Origin: Limisphaerales bacterium | GTDB taxonomy: Bacteria; Verrucomicrobiota; Verrucomicrobiia; Limisphaerales; SXTU01 | Length of the DNA: 64,000 nucleotides | Direction of reading: 5' to 3' | NCBI GenBank assembly: GCA_009773355.1 | Contig: WRPG01000003.1 | Location: 1 to 64,000, forward strand | Part shown: piece by piece, positions 40,222 to 48,590 of the stretch | Numbering within the stretch: position 1 is the first letter of the stretch | How the letters are laid out: each line of letters opens with the position of its first letter | Notes under the pieces: model-generated | What the model saw: only the letters and a program-made list of their open reading frames with translations | The model's database searches: none | What the model was told of the DNA's origin: nothing | Program-made: the position numbers and the translations under genes

Positions 40222-41766
40222 GTGCGGCCTTTGCCACTGGTTCAACTCGACAACGTGAGCGTCTCCCTCGCCGGGAAACGCATCCTGCATGGCCTCAACT
40301 GGCGCTGGCGCGCGGGCGAGAGCTGGGCGGTGCTCGGGGCGAACGGCTCGGGCAAGAGCACCTTCCTCCGCCTCGTGGCTGGCGAGCTGCATCCCGACCC
40401 GGTGGACGGCGGGCGGCGCACCTACGGCTTGAACGGCGAATTGTCCACCAGCGCAGTCGGCGTGCGGGAGCGCATGGCCTTCGTCTCGCCGGAGCAACAG
40501 GAGCGTTACCTAAACCTCGAGTGGGTCCGCACCGGCCGCGACGTGCTGCTCACGGGCTTTCACCAGACCGACTATCTCTACCGGCGGCTCACGGCGGAGC
40601 AAAAGGCGGCGGCGGAGAAGCTGGCGGAGGAACTGCGGCTCGGTCCGTTGCTGCGGCGCGACGTGCAGACCCTTTCGCAAGGCGAGTTCCGGCGCGTGCT
40701 CATCGCCCGCGCGCTGCTGGGCCGGCCGCGTGTGCTGCTGCTGGACGAGTTCACGGACGGCCTCGACGCCGCCATGCGCGCGACCCTGCTCGCCGCCGTC
40801 CAGCGCGCCGCCGAGTCCGGGACCAGCGTGCTGCTGGCGACGCACCGCGAGGACGAGCTGCTGCCCGCGCTGCGCCGGCGGCTGGTGCTGGAAGCGGGGC
40901 GGGTCGTAGTGCGGGAAATCGCCGCGAAAGGGCGCAGAGAACACCAAGGGGAGAAGCGAAAAAACGTCCAACGCCCAACGACCAGCGCTCAACGTTCAAA
41001 TGACGGAACCGCGACGACGCGCGCCTTGGAAGTTGGAAGTTGGAAGTTGAACGTTGAACGTTCTCCTTCTGCTTCGAGTTCTCCTTTCCTCTTCCGCCTG
41101 CGCAACGTCAGCGTCTATCTGGACCGCCAGCCGGTGCTGCGGAACGTGAATTGGGAGATGCGCCCCGGCGAGCACTGGGCCATCACGGGGCCGAACGGCT
41201 GCGGCAAAAGCACCTTCCTCAAGCTGCTCCTGGGCGAGCGGCACCCGGCGGTGGGCGGAGCCATCCACCGCTTCGGCGAGACGCGGCGGCACACGCTCTG
41301 GGAAATCCGGGCGCGCGTGGGCTACGTGGGGCCGGACCTCCAGACCGCCTACCGGGACGACCTGACCGCGCGGGAGGTCGTCGCCTCCGGCTGCTTCGCC
41401 AGCATCGGCCTGCTGGACGCAGTGACGCGCGCGCAATGGCGGCGGGTGGACGAGTTGCTGGAGCAGTTCTCCCTCGGCGGCCTCGCGGGGGAGAATTTTC
41501 TCCGCCTTTCCTACGGGCAGCGCCGCCGCGTGCTGCTGGCGCGGGCCGTGGTTCACCGCCCGCAGGTGCTGTTGCTGGATGAATTGTTCGACGGCCTGGA
41601 CAGCGCCGCCTGCCGCCTGCTGGACCAGCAGTTGGGACAGCTTTCCGCCGCCGGTGCGTGCGTGATCTTCACCTCCCATCAACGGCGGGCGCTCGCCATG
41701 GAAGCCATCACCGCCGCGACGCTTAGTCTGGCGGATGGAAAACGGGCTGAAGGAACCACCGGCTAA
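40222..41766 (+). CDS. ABC transporter ATPase with two nucleotide-binding domains (ModF/PhrA-like)
   Basis: The 514-residue protein starts from GTG. The first domain has Walker A LGANGSGKST (near residue 40) and signature TLSQGEFRRVLIARALLG; the second has Walker A TGPNGCGKST (near 320) and signature LSYGQRRRVLLARAVVH with Walker B VLLLDELFDGLD. There are no membrane helices, and no permease gene is next to it. This matches the ModF/PhrA group of twin ATPases. A heptamer-built element is translated as the linker (residues about 248-281, QRPTTSAQRSNDG..SWKLNVERS). Its TAA overlaps the convergent lptD stop. Confidence 0.88.
   Translation: MRPLPLVQLDNVSVSLAGKRILHGLNWRWRAGESWAVLGANGSGKSTFLRLVAGELHPDPVDGGRRTYGLNGELSTSAVGVRERMAFVSPEQQERYLNLEWVRTGRDVLLTGFHQTDYLYRRLTAEQKAAAEKLAEELRLGPLLRRDVQTLSQGEFRRVLIARALLGRPRVLLLDEFTDGLDAAMRATLLAAVQRAAESGTSVLLATHREDELLPALRRRLVLEAGRVVVREIAAKGRREHQGEKRKNVQRPTTSAQRSNDGTATTRALEVGSWKLNVERSPSASSSPFLFRLRNVSVYLDRQPVLRNVNWEMRPGEHWAITGPNGCGKSTFLKLLLGERHPAVGGAIHRFGETRRHTLWEIRARVGYVGPDLQTAYRDDLTAREVVASGCFASIGLLDAVTRAQWRRVDELLEQFSLGGLAGENFLRLSYGQRRRVLLARAVVHRPQVLLLDELFDGLDSAACRLLDQQLGQLSAAGACVIFTSHQRRALAMEAITAATLSLADGKRAEGTTG
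40963..41063. repeat. Heptamer-built element inside the ABC ATPase linker
   Basis: Left units AACGTCC, AACGCCC, AACGACC, AGCGCTC, AACGTTC (40963-40997) face right units TTGGAAG three times and TTGAACG twice (41026-41060), so the two sides are roughly inverted. It sits exactly between the two ATPase domains and keeps the frame. Confidence 0.88.
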
Positions 41767-43958
41767 CCGCCGAGCAGGAGCGCGGGATTGTCGCGGTCCT
41801 GGCCGAGCTTGAAGCGGGGGAAGGCCTTGAGGTTGAACGTCACGCCGATCGTGTAGTCCTGCGAGCCGTTGCGCAGGTCGCGGATGCGCAGGGTGAGCGC
41901 GCCCACCCAACTGCGGAAGTCGCGGTAGAGCGTGTAGTATTGCTCCTCCATCCGGCCGTCCCGCGCCTCGAAGAAGTGCCGCGTGCGCAGGGCGTAGTTC
42001 TCGTTGATGCGATAGTAAAAGCCGGTGGTGATGAGGTTGTTGCCGGGGCCGCCGAGGAAGAGCGGGTCGTTGCGCACGTAGCGGTGGCCCAGCGCCAGGC
42101 TCCAGTGGTCCTCGGGCGAGATCGTCGCCCGGTGGTCGGCGATGCGGAAGCGGCCGTTGTCAATGTCGTAGCGGGTCTCGGAGGTGAGCGTGAGCCAGTC
42201 GCGCGGCTTGAAGTCGAGGTCGGAGAAGGCGTCGGCGAAGGTGCCCTGGCCGGCGCGGGGCTTGAGCCGCCAGTCGGTGTAGAGCGCCCAGTTCAGGAGC
42301 GTGTCAATGCGGTCGTGGCGCTTGGTCTGGACGAGGTTGCGCAGGCTGAAGCGGAAGACGTTCTGGCTGTCCACGGCGTCAATCGCGTTGTAGTCGGGGA
42401 AGTCAATGGGCAGCAGGCGCAGGCTGCCCAGTTCCGTGTCGAACTGCGGCAGCGTCGGCGGCAGCCGGTTGGGCGAGGGGACGAAGGCGTAGTTGACGCC
42501 CGGCTCCACGATGTGCCGGATGCCCTTGGCCTGGAGCCAGGGAATTTCCTTGTTCGGCTCGGTGCGGTGCAGCTTGAAGGTCATTTCCACGCCGGTGTTG
42601 AACACGCCGCGGTTCGCCTCCGTGGCGGTCGCGCCGAAGCCCTCGGTCTCGCCGTAGTGCGTGAACCGTCCGCCCACGCGCGGCGCGACGTTCAGCCAGC
42701 CGAAGAACTGCTGCGGGAGCACGATCTGGTGGTAGGTGTCCGCGCGCCACGCGGCGAAGCTGTTGGCCGCGTTGTCGGCGAACTCGTGCTTGTAGTAGCC
42801 GACCGAGTTGTCGCTCTCGTAAAAGAGCGGGGTGACGCCGATCTGCTGGCGGAAGCCGGTGAGCTTCACGTCCGGCAGGCGCTCGACGGTCTCGAAGAAG
42901 TCGTTGATGCGCGGCTGCGCCAGGATGTTGAGGCTCCAGTTGGACCAGAGCTGGTTCACTTCGAGGAACGAGCTGGGCTGGATGTCCCGCTGGTATTCGT
43001 GCTCGATGAAGTCGCGGATGATGAAGGCGTCGCCCTGCTCGCGCACGACGGCCTTGACGGTGAGGTTGGTGCGGATCTCGACGCGGTGCGAGAAGCTGAG
43101 GCGGTGGCGGTCGTTGTCGAGGGCGCCGCCGATGCCGTTGGTGCCGGCCGCGTCATCGTGCGCGTAGTAGAACTGGAACTCGCCCTGCCCCCAGCGGCCC
43201 GCGTCGTAGTTGAAGTCCGGCCCGACCCCGAGGCCGCGCTTCTGCCGGTAGTCGAGGTGCAGGTCCGTGCTGAAGTTCGTCGTGAACGCGTGATGGTAGG
43301 TGCCCAGCACGTAAGGCCCGTAGAGGCTGCGGTAGCCCGGCGTCACCACCCAGTAATCGCCGTGAGTCTCGAGGCTGCGCGTGTATTTGGGCCAATACAT
43401 CACCGGCACGTTGCCAATGAGCAGGGTCGCGTCCTCGGCCTCGAAGCTCTTGCCGGGGATGATGGTCAGCTTCCGGGCGCGGATGCGGTAACCGGGGTCG
43501 GCGAGGTCGTCGGAGGTGAGAAAGGCGTTGGTGGCGGTGTAAAGGTTGTTCGTCGTCATCGCCTGGAGCGAGAAGCCGCCGACGTAGAACGGCGCGGAGC
43601 CGGTCCGGAACTCCGCCGCCTTGATGACCTTGGTCTTGAAGTTGTATTCGAGCTGCTCGCCGCGCCAGACGTGGCCCTCGCCACGCAGGAACACCGCGCC
43701 CTCGGCCTTGATGTCGCCGGTCAACTGGTTCAACTGCATCTTGCTGGCGGTCAGCTCCGCTTCCTTGCCCTCCTTGCTCCAATACCGCACCAGCACGCCG
43801 CCGCTGCCCTGCGCGAGGCCGCCCTGCCCGAAGCTCACCCGGCCGTCCTTGGTAAGCGTCTCGAGACTCCACCGCTCCGGCGCGTCCGCCGCGCGCGCCG
43901 CTCCAAGGCCGGATGCCAGCACCGCGACGAAGAGCGAAAGGCCCAGGAGACGTTTCAT
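41763..43958 (-). CDS. lptD: LPS-assembly outer membrane protein LptD-like
   Basis: The 731-residue protein has a signal peptide (MKRLLGLSLFVAVLASGLGA), an OstA/LptA-like N-terminal part (residues about 40-170: GDIKAEGAVFLRGEGHVW, then YNFKTKVIKAAEFRTG) and a long region with alternating polar/hydrophobic strands (for example HRLSFSHRVEIRTNLTVKAV) expected of a 26-stranded barrel. It would insert lipopolysaccharide into the outer leaflet, evidence for a diderm envelope. The chosen ATG at 43958 gives a proper signal peptide. The stop codon overlaps the convergent ABC gene by four bases. Confidence 0.85.
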   Translation of the reverse strand: MKRLLGLSLFVAVLASGLGAARAADAPERWSLETLTKDGRVSFGQGGLAQGSGGVLVRYWSKEGKEAELTASKMQLNQLTGDIKAEGAVFLRGEGHVWRGEQLEYNFKTKVIKAAEFRTGSAPFYVGGFSLQAMTTNNLYTATNAFLTSDDLADPGYRIRARKLTIIPGKSFEAEDATLLIGNVPVMYWPKYTRSLETHGDYWVVTPGYRSLYGPYVLGTYHHAFTTNFSTDLHLDYRQKRGLGVGPDFNYDAGRWGQGEFQFYYAHDDAAGTNGIGGALDNDRHRLSFSHRVEIRTNLTVKAVVREQGDAFIIRDFIEHEYQRDIQPSSFLEVNQLWSNWSLNILAQPRINDFFETVERLPDVKLTGFRQQIGVTPLFYESDNSVGYYKHEFADNAANSFAAWRADTYHQIVLPQQFFGWLNVAPRVGGRFTHYGETEGFGATATEANRGVFNTGVEMTFKLHRTEPNKEIPWLQAKGIRHIVEPGVNYAFVPSPNRLPPTLPQFDTELGSLRLLPIDFPDYNAIDAVDSQNVFRFSLRNLVQTKRHDRIDTLLNWALYTDWRLKPRAGQGTFADAFSDLDFKPRDWLTLTSETRYDIDNGRFRIADHRATISPEDHWSLALGHRYVRNDPLFLGGPGNNLITTGFYYRINENYALRTRHFFEARDGRMEEQYYTLYRDFRSWVGALTLRIRDLRNGSQDYTIGVTFNLKAFPRFKLGQDRDNPALLLGG

Positions 43959-44075
43959 GCGTGCGTGAGTGAAACAAACGGCCCGCGCAGTGCCAAGCCG
44001 ATTCCCGCCGCCTTCGGCCCGCCCCGTCTCCGCGCTTGTGCCGTCCGGGCCGCTTGCATAGCTTCTCGCCCCGTG

Positions 44076-44471
44076 ATGACCATCTTGCTGGCCGAAGACG
44101 AGCCGCAGACGGCCCAGTTGATTGAGTTCAAGCTCAAGCAGGCGGGCTATCTGGTCGTCCATGCCACCGACGGCGAGAAGGCCCTTGCGCTGGTCGGTCC
44201 CGCCCGGCCCGCGCTCATCCTGCTGGACGGCCTCATGCCCGTGATGGACGGCTTCGAGGTGCTGCGCCGGCTCAAGGAAGACCCGCGCACCCGGCCCATC
44301 CCCGTCATCATGCTCACCGCCCGCGCCCGCGACAAAGACGTCGTCACCGGCCTCGAACTCGGCGCGGCGGACTACATGATCAAGCCCTTCAGCCCCTCCG
44401 AACTCGTCGCCCGCGTCCGCAAGGTGCTCGGCCCGGCGGCGGACGCGAAGCCCGGCGAGGCGCCGCGCTGA
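44076..44471 (+). CDS. Single-domain response regulator
   Basis: The 131-residue protein is a CheY-like receiver without an output domain. The acidic pocket is ED at positions 7-8, the phosphoacceptor Asp51 is in LILLDGLMPVMDGF and the conserved Lys103 in MIKPFSPSEL. It relays phosphoryl groups in a phosphorelay or to a protein partner; no kinase gene is adjacent. It is divergent from lptD across 117 bases. ATG is chosen over the preceding GTG. Confidence 0.92.
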   Translation: MTILLAEDEPQTAQLIEFKLKQAGYLVVHATDGEKALALVGPARPALILLDGLMPVMDGFEVLRRLKEDPRTRPIPVIMLTARARDKDVVTGLELGAADYMIKPFSPSELVARVRKVLGPAADAKPGEAPR

Positions 44472-44518
44472 CCGCAAGCGGCCTTGCATTCCCTTCCCGC
44501 TGAAGGAACAGTCCCGCC

Positions 44519-44758
44519 ATGCAACTGGCCATCTCCTCCGGCGTCGCCGCGCGGTTGTCGCCGCAGGATGCCGCGTTGCGGCTGGCCATCGGCCTGTTCG
44601 TGTCGGAGGAGGCCACGCTGGGGCAGGCGGCGGAAACCGCCGGGCTGACGCAGGCGGATTTTCTCCGGGAGCTGGGGCGGCGGCGCATTCCCATCCACTA
44701 CGGCTGTGAGGAGCTGGCGGAAGACCTGCGGACGCTGGCCTTGCCCGACGGACGATGA
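44519..44758 (+). CDS. UPF0175-family antitoxin
   Basis: The 79-residue protein shows the UPF0175 pattern: a helix ALRLAIGLFVSEEATLGQAA, then ETAGLTQADFLRELGRRRIP and the end IHYGCEELAEDLRTLALPD. In many bacteria this family is encoded next to a DUF3368 PIN-like toxin, as here; the DNA-binding helix-turn-helix would autoregulate the pair. Start preceded by GAAGGA. Its stop overlaps the toxin start (ATGATG). Confidence 0.88.
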   Translation: MQLAISSGVAARLSPQDAALRLAIGLFVSEEATLGQAAETAGLTQADFLRELGRRRIPIHYGCEELAEDLRTLALPDGR

Positions 44759-45216
44759 TGGTCGTCTCGGACACCTCGCCGCTGACGGCCCTGCTGACGG
44801 TGGGCGAAGCGGGGCTGCTGCCGCGCTTGTTCACGGAAGTGGTCATTCCCGAGGCCGTGCAAGCGGAACTGTCGCGCAGCCATCCTCAACTGCCGGACTG
44901 GCTCCGGGTGCGCGCCGTTGGCGACCGGCATCAAGTCAGCCGGTTCGCGGAAATCGTGGACGCGGGCGAAGCCGAGGCCATCGCGCTGGCCCAGGAGCTT
45001 CACGCCGACCGCTTGCTGATGGACGAGCGACTCGGCCGCCGGCTGGCGGCGCAGCAAGGCTTGCGCGTGGTGGGCCTGCTCGGGGTGGTGCTGCTGGCGC
45101 GGCAGCAACGGCTCATTCCCTCCGCCCGCGCCTTGCTCGAACGGCTGGACCGCGAGGCCGGCATGTATCTGGCCGAAGACGTGCGCGAGACCGCGCTGCG
45201 AGCGGTCGGAGAATGA
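44755..45216 (+). CDS. DUF3368 PIN-domain-like toxin
   Basis: The 153-residue protein has a PIN-like fold with acidic residues in VVSDTSPL (Asp6), DAGEAEAIALAQ and LLMDERLGRR. DUF3368 members are predicted RNases paired with UPF0175 antitoxins. The ATG overlaps the antitoxin stop by four bases, so the two are translationally coupled. The third gene, 8 bases downstream, encodes an amidohydrolase and is probably not functionally related. Confidence 0.88.
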   Translation: MMVVSDTSPLTALLTVGEAGLLPRLFTEVVIPEAVQAELSRSHPQLPDWLRVRAVGDRHQVSRFAEIVDAGEAEAIALAQELHADRLLMDERLGRRLAAQQGLRVVGLLGVVLLARQQRLIPSARALLERLDREAGMYLAEDVRETALRAVGE

Positions 45217-45223
45217 GCCAGCC

Positions 45224-46009
45224 ATGACCATCTGGGATCTCCACGTCCACCTGTCCGGTGTCCCCGGCGCGACGCCCGACGAGCGCATGGGCAGCCTCAT
45301 CGCCATCGCTGACCGCATGGGCATTGAGCGGCTGTGCGTCTACATGGGCATCCCTTGGTCGCGGGATCCGAAGCCCGAGACCTTCCGCAGGGAGAACGAC
45401 CAGGTGCTCGAAGCCATCGGCAAGTTCCCCGACCGCACGTTCGGCTTCGTCTATCTCAACCCCAAGCACGTCGAGGAAAGCCTCGCCGAGCTGGACCGCT
45501 GCGTCGCGCGAGGGCCGATGGTCGGCGTGAAGCTCTGGATCGCGCACCGCTGCAACGCCGCCGAACTCGACCCCATCATCAAGCGCGCCGGGGAGTTGCA
45601 AGCCGTCATCTTCCAGCACACCTGGCTCAAGGTCGCCGGCAACGACCAAGGCGAGTCCACGCCCGACGACCTCGTGCAACTCGCCGCGCGCCACCCGAAA
45701 ACGCCCATCATCTGCGGCCACACCGGCGGCGATTGGGAGCGCGGCATTCGCGCCATCCGCGCGAGCAAAAACCTCTACGCCGACCTCGCCGGCTCCGACC
45801 CCGTCGCGGGCTACACCGAGATGGCCGTGCGCGAACTCGGCGCGGACCGCATCCTCTACGGCAGCGACGCCGGGGGCCGCAGCTTCGCCTCGCAGCTTGG
45901 CAAAGTCCTCGGCGCGCAAATCCCCGACGCAGCGAAGCAACTCATCCTCAGCGGCAATCTGAAACGGCTGATGACGCCAATTCTAAAGCGGAAAGGCATC
46001 AAGGTATGA
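45224..46009 (+). CDS. Amidohydrolase family 2 (metal-dependent hydrolase)
   Basis: The 261-residue TIM-barrel protein opens with WDLHVHLSG, whose HxH binds metal. Further ligands are likely the His of FQHTWLK and of [11 protein letters not shown] and the late Asp of ILYGSDAGG. It has no signal peptide. Related PVC enzymes are annotated as predicted TIM-barrel hydrolases of the amidohydrolase_2 family. Its stop overlaps the start of the following relative by ATGA, making an operon of two. Confidence 0.85.
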   Translation: MTIWDLHVHLSGVPGATPDERMGSLIAIADRMGIERLCVYMGIPWSRDPKPETFRRENDQVLEAIGKFPDRTFGFVYLNPKHVEESLAELDRCVARGPMVGVKLWIAHRCNAAELDPIIKRAGELQAVIFQHTWLKVAGNDQGESTPDDLVQLAARHPKTPIICGHTGGDWERGIRAIRASKNLYADLAGSDPVAGYTEMAVRELGADRILYGSDAGGRSFASQLGKVLGAQIPDAAKQLILSGNLKRLMTPILKRKGIKV

Positions 46010-46881
46010 ACGAAGGTTTTCCCCGTCGCGCCTTTGTGAAACTCGCTTCCACCGCGTCGCTCGCCGTGCTTGCTCCAAGGCCTTCTGCGGCAGCCGAGCC
46101 GAAACAGCCTCCACCCGCCGCCCTCATTGACACCAACGTCACTCTCAGCCGCTGGCCCTTCCGCCGCTGCCCGCTGGACGAGACGCCCGCGCTCGTCGCC
46201 AAGCTCCGCGAGCACGGCGTCACCCAGGCGTGGGCCGGCACTTTCGACGGCCTGCTGCACAAAGACCTCGCCAACGCCAACGCCCGCCTCGCCGCCGAGT
46301 GCCGCGCGCACGCCGGCCTGCTCGTGCCCTTCGGCTCGGTGAATCCCAAGCTGCCCGACTGGGAAGAGGAATTGCGCCGCTGCGCCGAAGTCCACCAGAT
46401 GCCCGGCCTCCGCCTGCACCCGAACTACCACGGCTACCGGCTCGACGACCCCGCCTTCGCGCGTCTGCTCGCGCTGGCTGCCGGGAAGAAGCTCATCGTC
46501 CAGCTCGCCGTCGTCATGGAGGACGAGCGCACCTTGCATCCGCTCGTCCAAGTCCCGCCCGTGGACACCGCCCCGCTCGCGGACCTGCTCAAGCGCACAC
46601 CCGGCTTGCGCCTGCAACTGCTCAACGCCTTCCGCACGCTGCGCGGCGAGCCGTTGCTCCGCCTCGCCGCCGCCGGCGCGCACGTTGAGATCGCCACGCT
46701 GGAAGGCGTCGCTGGCGTCGCGAACCTGCTCAAGCAACTCCCCGGCGAGCGACTGCTCTTCGGCTCGCACGCGCCGCTGTTTTACTTCGAGAGTGCCGCG
46801 CTCAAGCTCAAGGAGTCCGTGCTCACGCCCGAGCAGGACCGCGCCCTCCGCAGCGGCAACGCGCTCCGGCTCCGCGCCTGA
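46006..46881 (+). CDS. Tat-exported amidohydrolase-like protein lacking the HxH motif
   Basis: The 291-residue product has a twin-arginine-like signal ([19 protein letters not shown]). It is homologous in layout to the previous protein, but the N-terminal metal motif is replaced ([15 protein letters not shown]) and the late Asp position reads [21 protein letters not shown] remains. So either it uses another metal site or it is catalytically inactive. It is translationally coupled to the upstream amidohydrolase. Confidence 0.8.
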   Translation: MNEGFPRRAFVKLASTASLAVLAPRPSAAAEPKQPPPAALIDTNVTLSRWPFRRCPLDETPALVAKLREHGVTQAWAGTFDGLLHKDLANANARLAAECRAHAGLLVPFGSVNPKLPDWEEELRRCAEVHQMPGLRLHPNYHGYRLDDPAFARLLALAAGKKLIVQLAVVMEDERTLHPLVQVPPVDTAPLADLLKRTPGLRLQLLNAFRTLRGEPLLRLAAAGAHVEIATLEGVAGVANLLKQLPGERLLFGSHAPLFYFESAALKLKESVLTPEQDRALRSGNALRLRA

Positions 46882-46883
46882 CC

Positions 46884-46953
46884 GTAGCTCGACATTCCAA
46901 TGTCGAGTTCAGCGGCGGCGCTCAACCGACTCGACACTGGAAGGTCGAGCCAC
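46884..46953. repeat. Family C inverted-repeat element
   Basis: Arms 46884-46907 and 46930-46953 match in 21 of 24 positions and contain the palindrome CTCGACATTCCAATGTCGAG. Length 70 bp. It starts 2 bases after the amidohydrolase-like stop codon and is followed by 75 bases with no other feature before the haem protein start. Confidence 0.88.
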
Positions 46954-47028
46954 GGGCCAAGCCTCGTCCGGCGCAGACCAATTTCCGGTGAGGCCGGCAC
47001 GACCACGCCGCGTCAGTCTTTCCATCGA

Positions 47029-48477
47029 ATGAGATTGCGGATGTTAAGCCTGCGCCCGGTCGCCGCCACGCTCTTGGCGCTGGCCGTGGCGGTGTCGGTC
47101 GCCTCGGCGGAGAAAGCCGCGCCCGTCCCGCTGGCCGAACTCCGCGCCGCCGTCACCAAGGCGCTGCCACTGCTGGAGCGCAGTTCCGCCTTCGCCCTGC
47201 AGGAGCGCGCGTGCTTCACCTGCCATCACGGCGCGCACCCGTCGCTCGTGCTCAATGACGCGTGGGCGCGCGGCTTCGGCATCAACACGAACAACTTCGA
47301 GGATCAACTGGCCCGCGCGTATCTGGGCCTGATTGAGGACCGCCCGCGTTTCAAGGACGGCTGGTCCATCGCCGGCACGGCGGACGGTCCGGGCACGGCG
47401 TTGTGGATGCTCGAAGTCGCCGGCTGGAAGCCCGACGCCACCACGGCGGCGGCGGCGGAGTTCTTCCTCGACCAGAACAAGAACCTCGACCACTGGGTGC
47501 CGCCGATGAAACGTCCGCCCACGGTGGGCAGCGAGTTCACCACCACCTACCTCGTCCTGCGCGGCCTGCGGAGCCAGAGCTGGCCGGAACTGGCCATGCG
47601 CGCCCGCACGCGCACCGCCGCCGCCGGGCAGTGGCTGCTGGCCGCGGTTGCCCGCAACACCGAGGACAGCGTGCATCGCCTCCGCGCGCTGCACTTGCTG
47701 GATTTGGACGAGGCGGCGTTGAAGAAAGAGGCGGCCGAACTGCTCGCCGTTCAGGCGGCGGATGGCGGCTGGCCGCAGAAGCCCGACACCGCCAGCGACG
47801 CCTACGCCACCGGCACCACGCTGGCCGCGCTCCACGACACCGGCGCGCTCACGGTGAAGGACGCCGCCTTCCAGCGCGGCCTGCGCTACCTGCTCCAGTC
47901 GCAGGCGGCCGACGGCTCGTGGCACGTCCGCAAGCGCACGCACGACGTGCAGCCGTTCTTCGACAGCTCGTTCCCGCACGGCGTGGACCAGTTCATCTCC
48001 ATCTCCGCCACGAGCTGGGCGAGCTACGCGCTGCTCCGCGCGGTGCCGAGGACAGAGAAGAAAACTTACCTTGCCGCGCATCCGCAGGCCGTCGCCCGCG
48101 TGCTCGCGAGCGCGAGGCCGAATGCCGAGCAGCACTTCACCGAGGGGCAATTCACCTTCTTCCGGGAGAAGATTGAGCCGGTGCTCTCAGCGCAGTGCTA
48201 CGAGTGCCATTCCGCGACGGCGAAGAAGCTCAAGGCCGGCCTCCATCTCGACACGCGCGGCGGCATCCTCACCGGCGGCGACAGCGGCCCCGCGCTGCGC
48301 CCGAGCGACCCCGACCGCAGCCTGCTCTTCCGCTCGCTCACCAGCGACCGGCTCGAACTCATGCCGCCGAAGCACAAGCTGCCCGCCGCCGTCATCGCCG
48401 ACTTCCGCAAGTGGATTGAGATGGGCGCGCCCGACCCGCGCACGGAGCCGGCGGCGAAACCGACGACTTACAAGTGA
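47029..48477 (+). CDS. Exported haem-motif protein with terpene-cyclase-like toroid
   Basis: The 482-residue protein (second in-frame ATG at 47041) has a signal segment (RPVAATLLALAVAVSVASA), a first haem-type motif CFTCHH near residue 65, and a middle part of alpha-toroid repeats resembling prenyltransferase/squalene-cyclase domains (AADGGWPQKP, QAADGSWHVRKRTHDVQPFF). A C-terminal planctomycete-type cytochrome c domain carries CYECHSATAKKLKAGL and ends with the LMPPKHKLP distal-ligand region. It probably handles electron transfer in the periplasm together with exported dehydrogenases; the toroid substrate is unknown. Confidence 0.82.
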   Translation: MRLRMLSLRPVAATLLALAVAVSVASAEKAAPVPLAELRAAVTKALPLLERSSAFALQERACFTCHHGAHPSLVLNDAWARGFGINTNNFEDQLARAYLGLIEDRPRFKDGWSIAGTADGPGTALWMLEVAGWKPDATTAAAAEFFLDQNKNLDHWVPPMKRPPTVGSEFTTTYLVLRGLRSQSWPELAMRARTRTAAAGQWLLAAVARNTEDSVHRLRALHLLDLDEAALKKEAAELLAVQAADGGWPQKPDTASDAYATGTTLAALHDTGALTVKDAAFQRGLRYLLQSQAADGSWHVRKRTHDVQPFFDSSFPHGVDQFISISATSWASYALLRAVPRTEKKTYLAAHPQAVARVLASARPNAEQHFTEGQFTFFREKIEPVLSAQCYECHSATAKKLKAGLHLDTRGGILTGGDSGPALRPSDPDRSLLFRSLTSDRLELMPPKHKLPAAVIADFRKWIEMGAPDPRTEPAAKPTTYK

Positions 48478-48492
48478 GGGTGTGCCTGAACC

Positions 48493-48590
48493 CGTGCCGG
48501 CGACTTGCAGTCGCCGTCCGTGGGATGCGAATGAGCGGGGTGGTCCTGCGCTGTCCACCCGCAACGCGGCGACTGCAAGTCGCCGGCACG
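48493..48590. repeat. Family B element abutting the rsmH stop
   Basis: Perfect 24-bp arms (48493-48516, 48567-48590; hairpin GGCGACTTGCAGTCGCC), length 98 bp. Base 48590 is directly followed by the rsmH stop codon (48591-48593, minus strand), and the other end is 15 bases from the convergent gene. Confidence 0.92.

Noticed and set aside
41940-44471. An 843-codon plus-strand frame ending in the response regulator
   Set aside because: Only the last 131 codons encode a real protein; the rest is antisense to lptD.
44519-45216. The UPF0175/DUF3368 pair as part of a new defence island with the nearby response regulator and amidohydrolases
   Set aside because: The pair is a well-known toxin-antitoxin combination and no other defence gene is adjacent; the R-M system is about 16 kb away.
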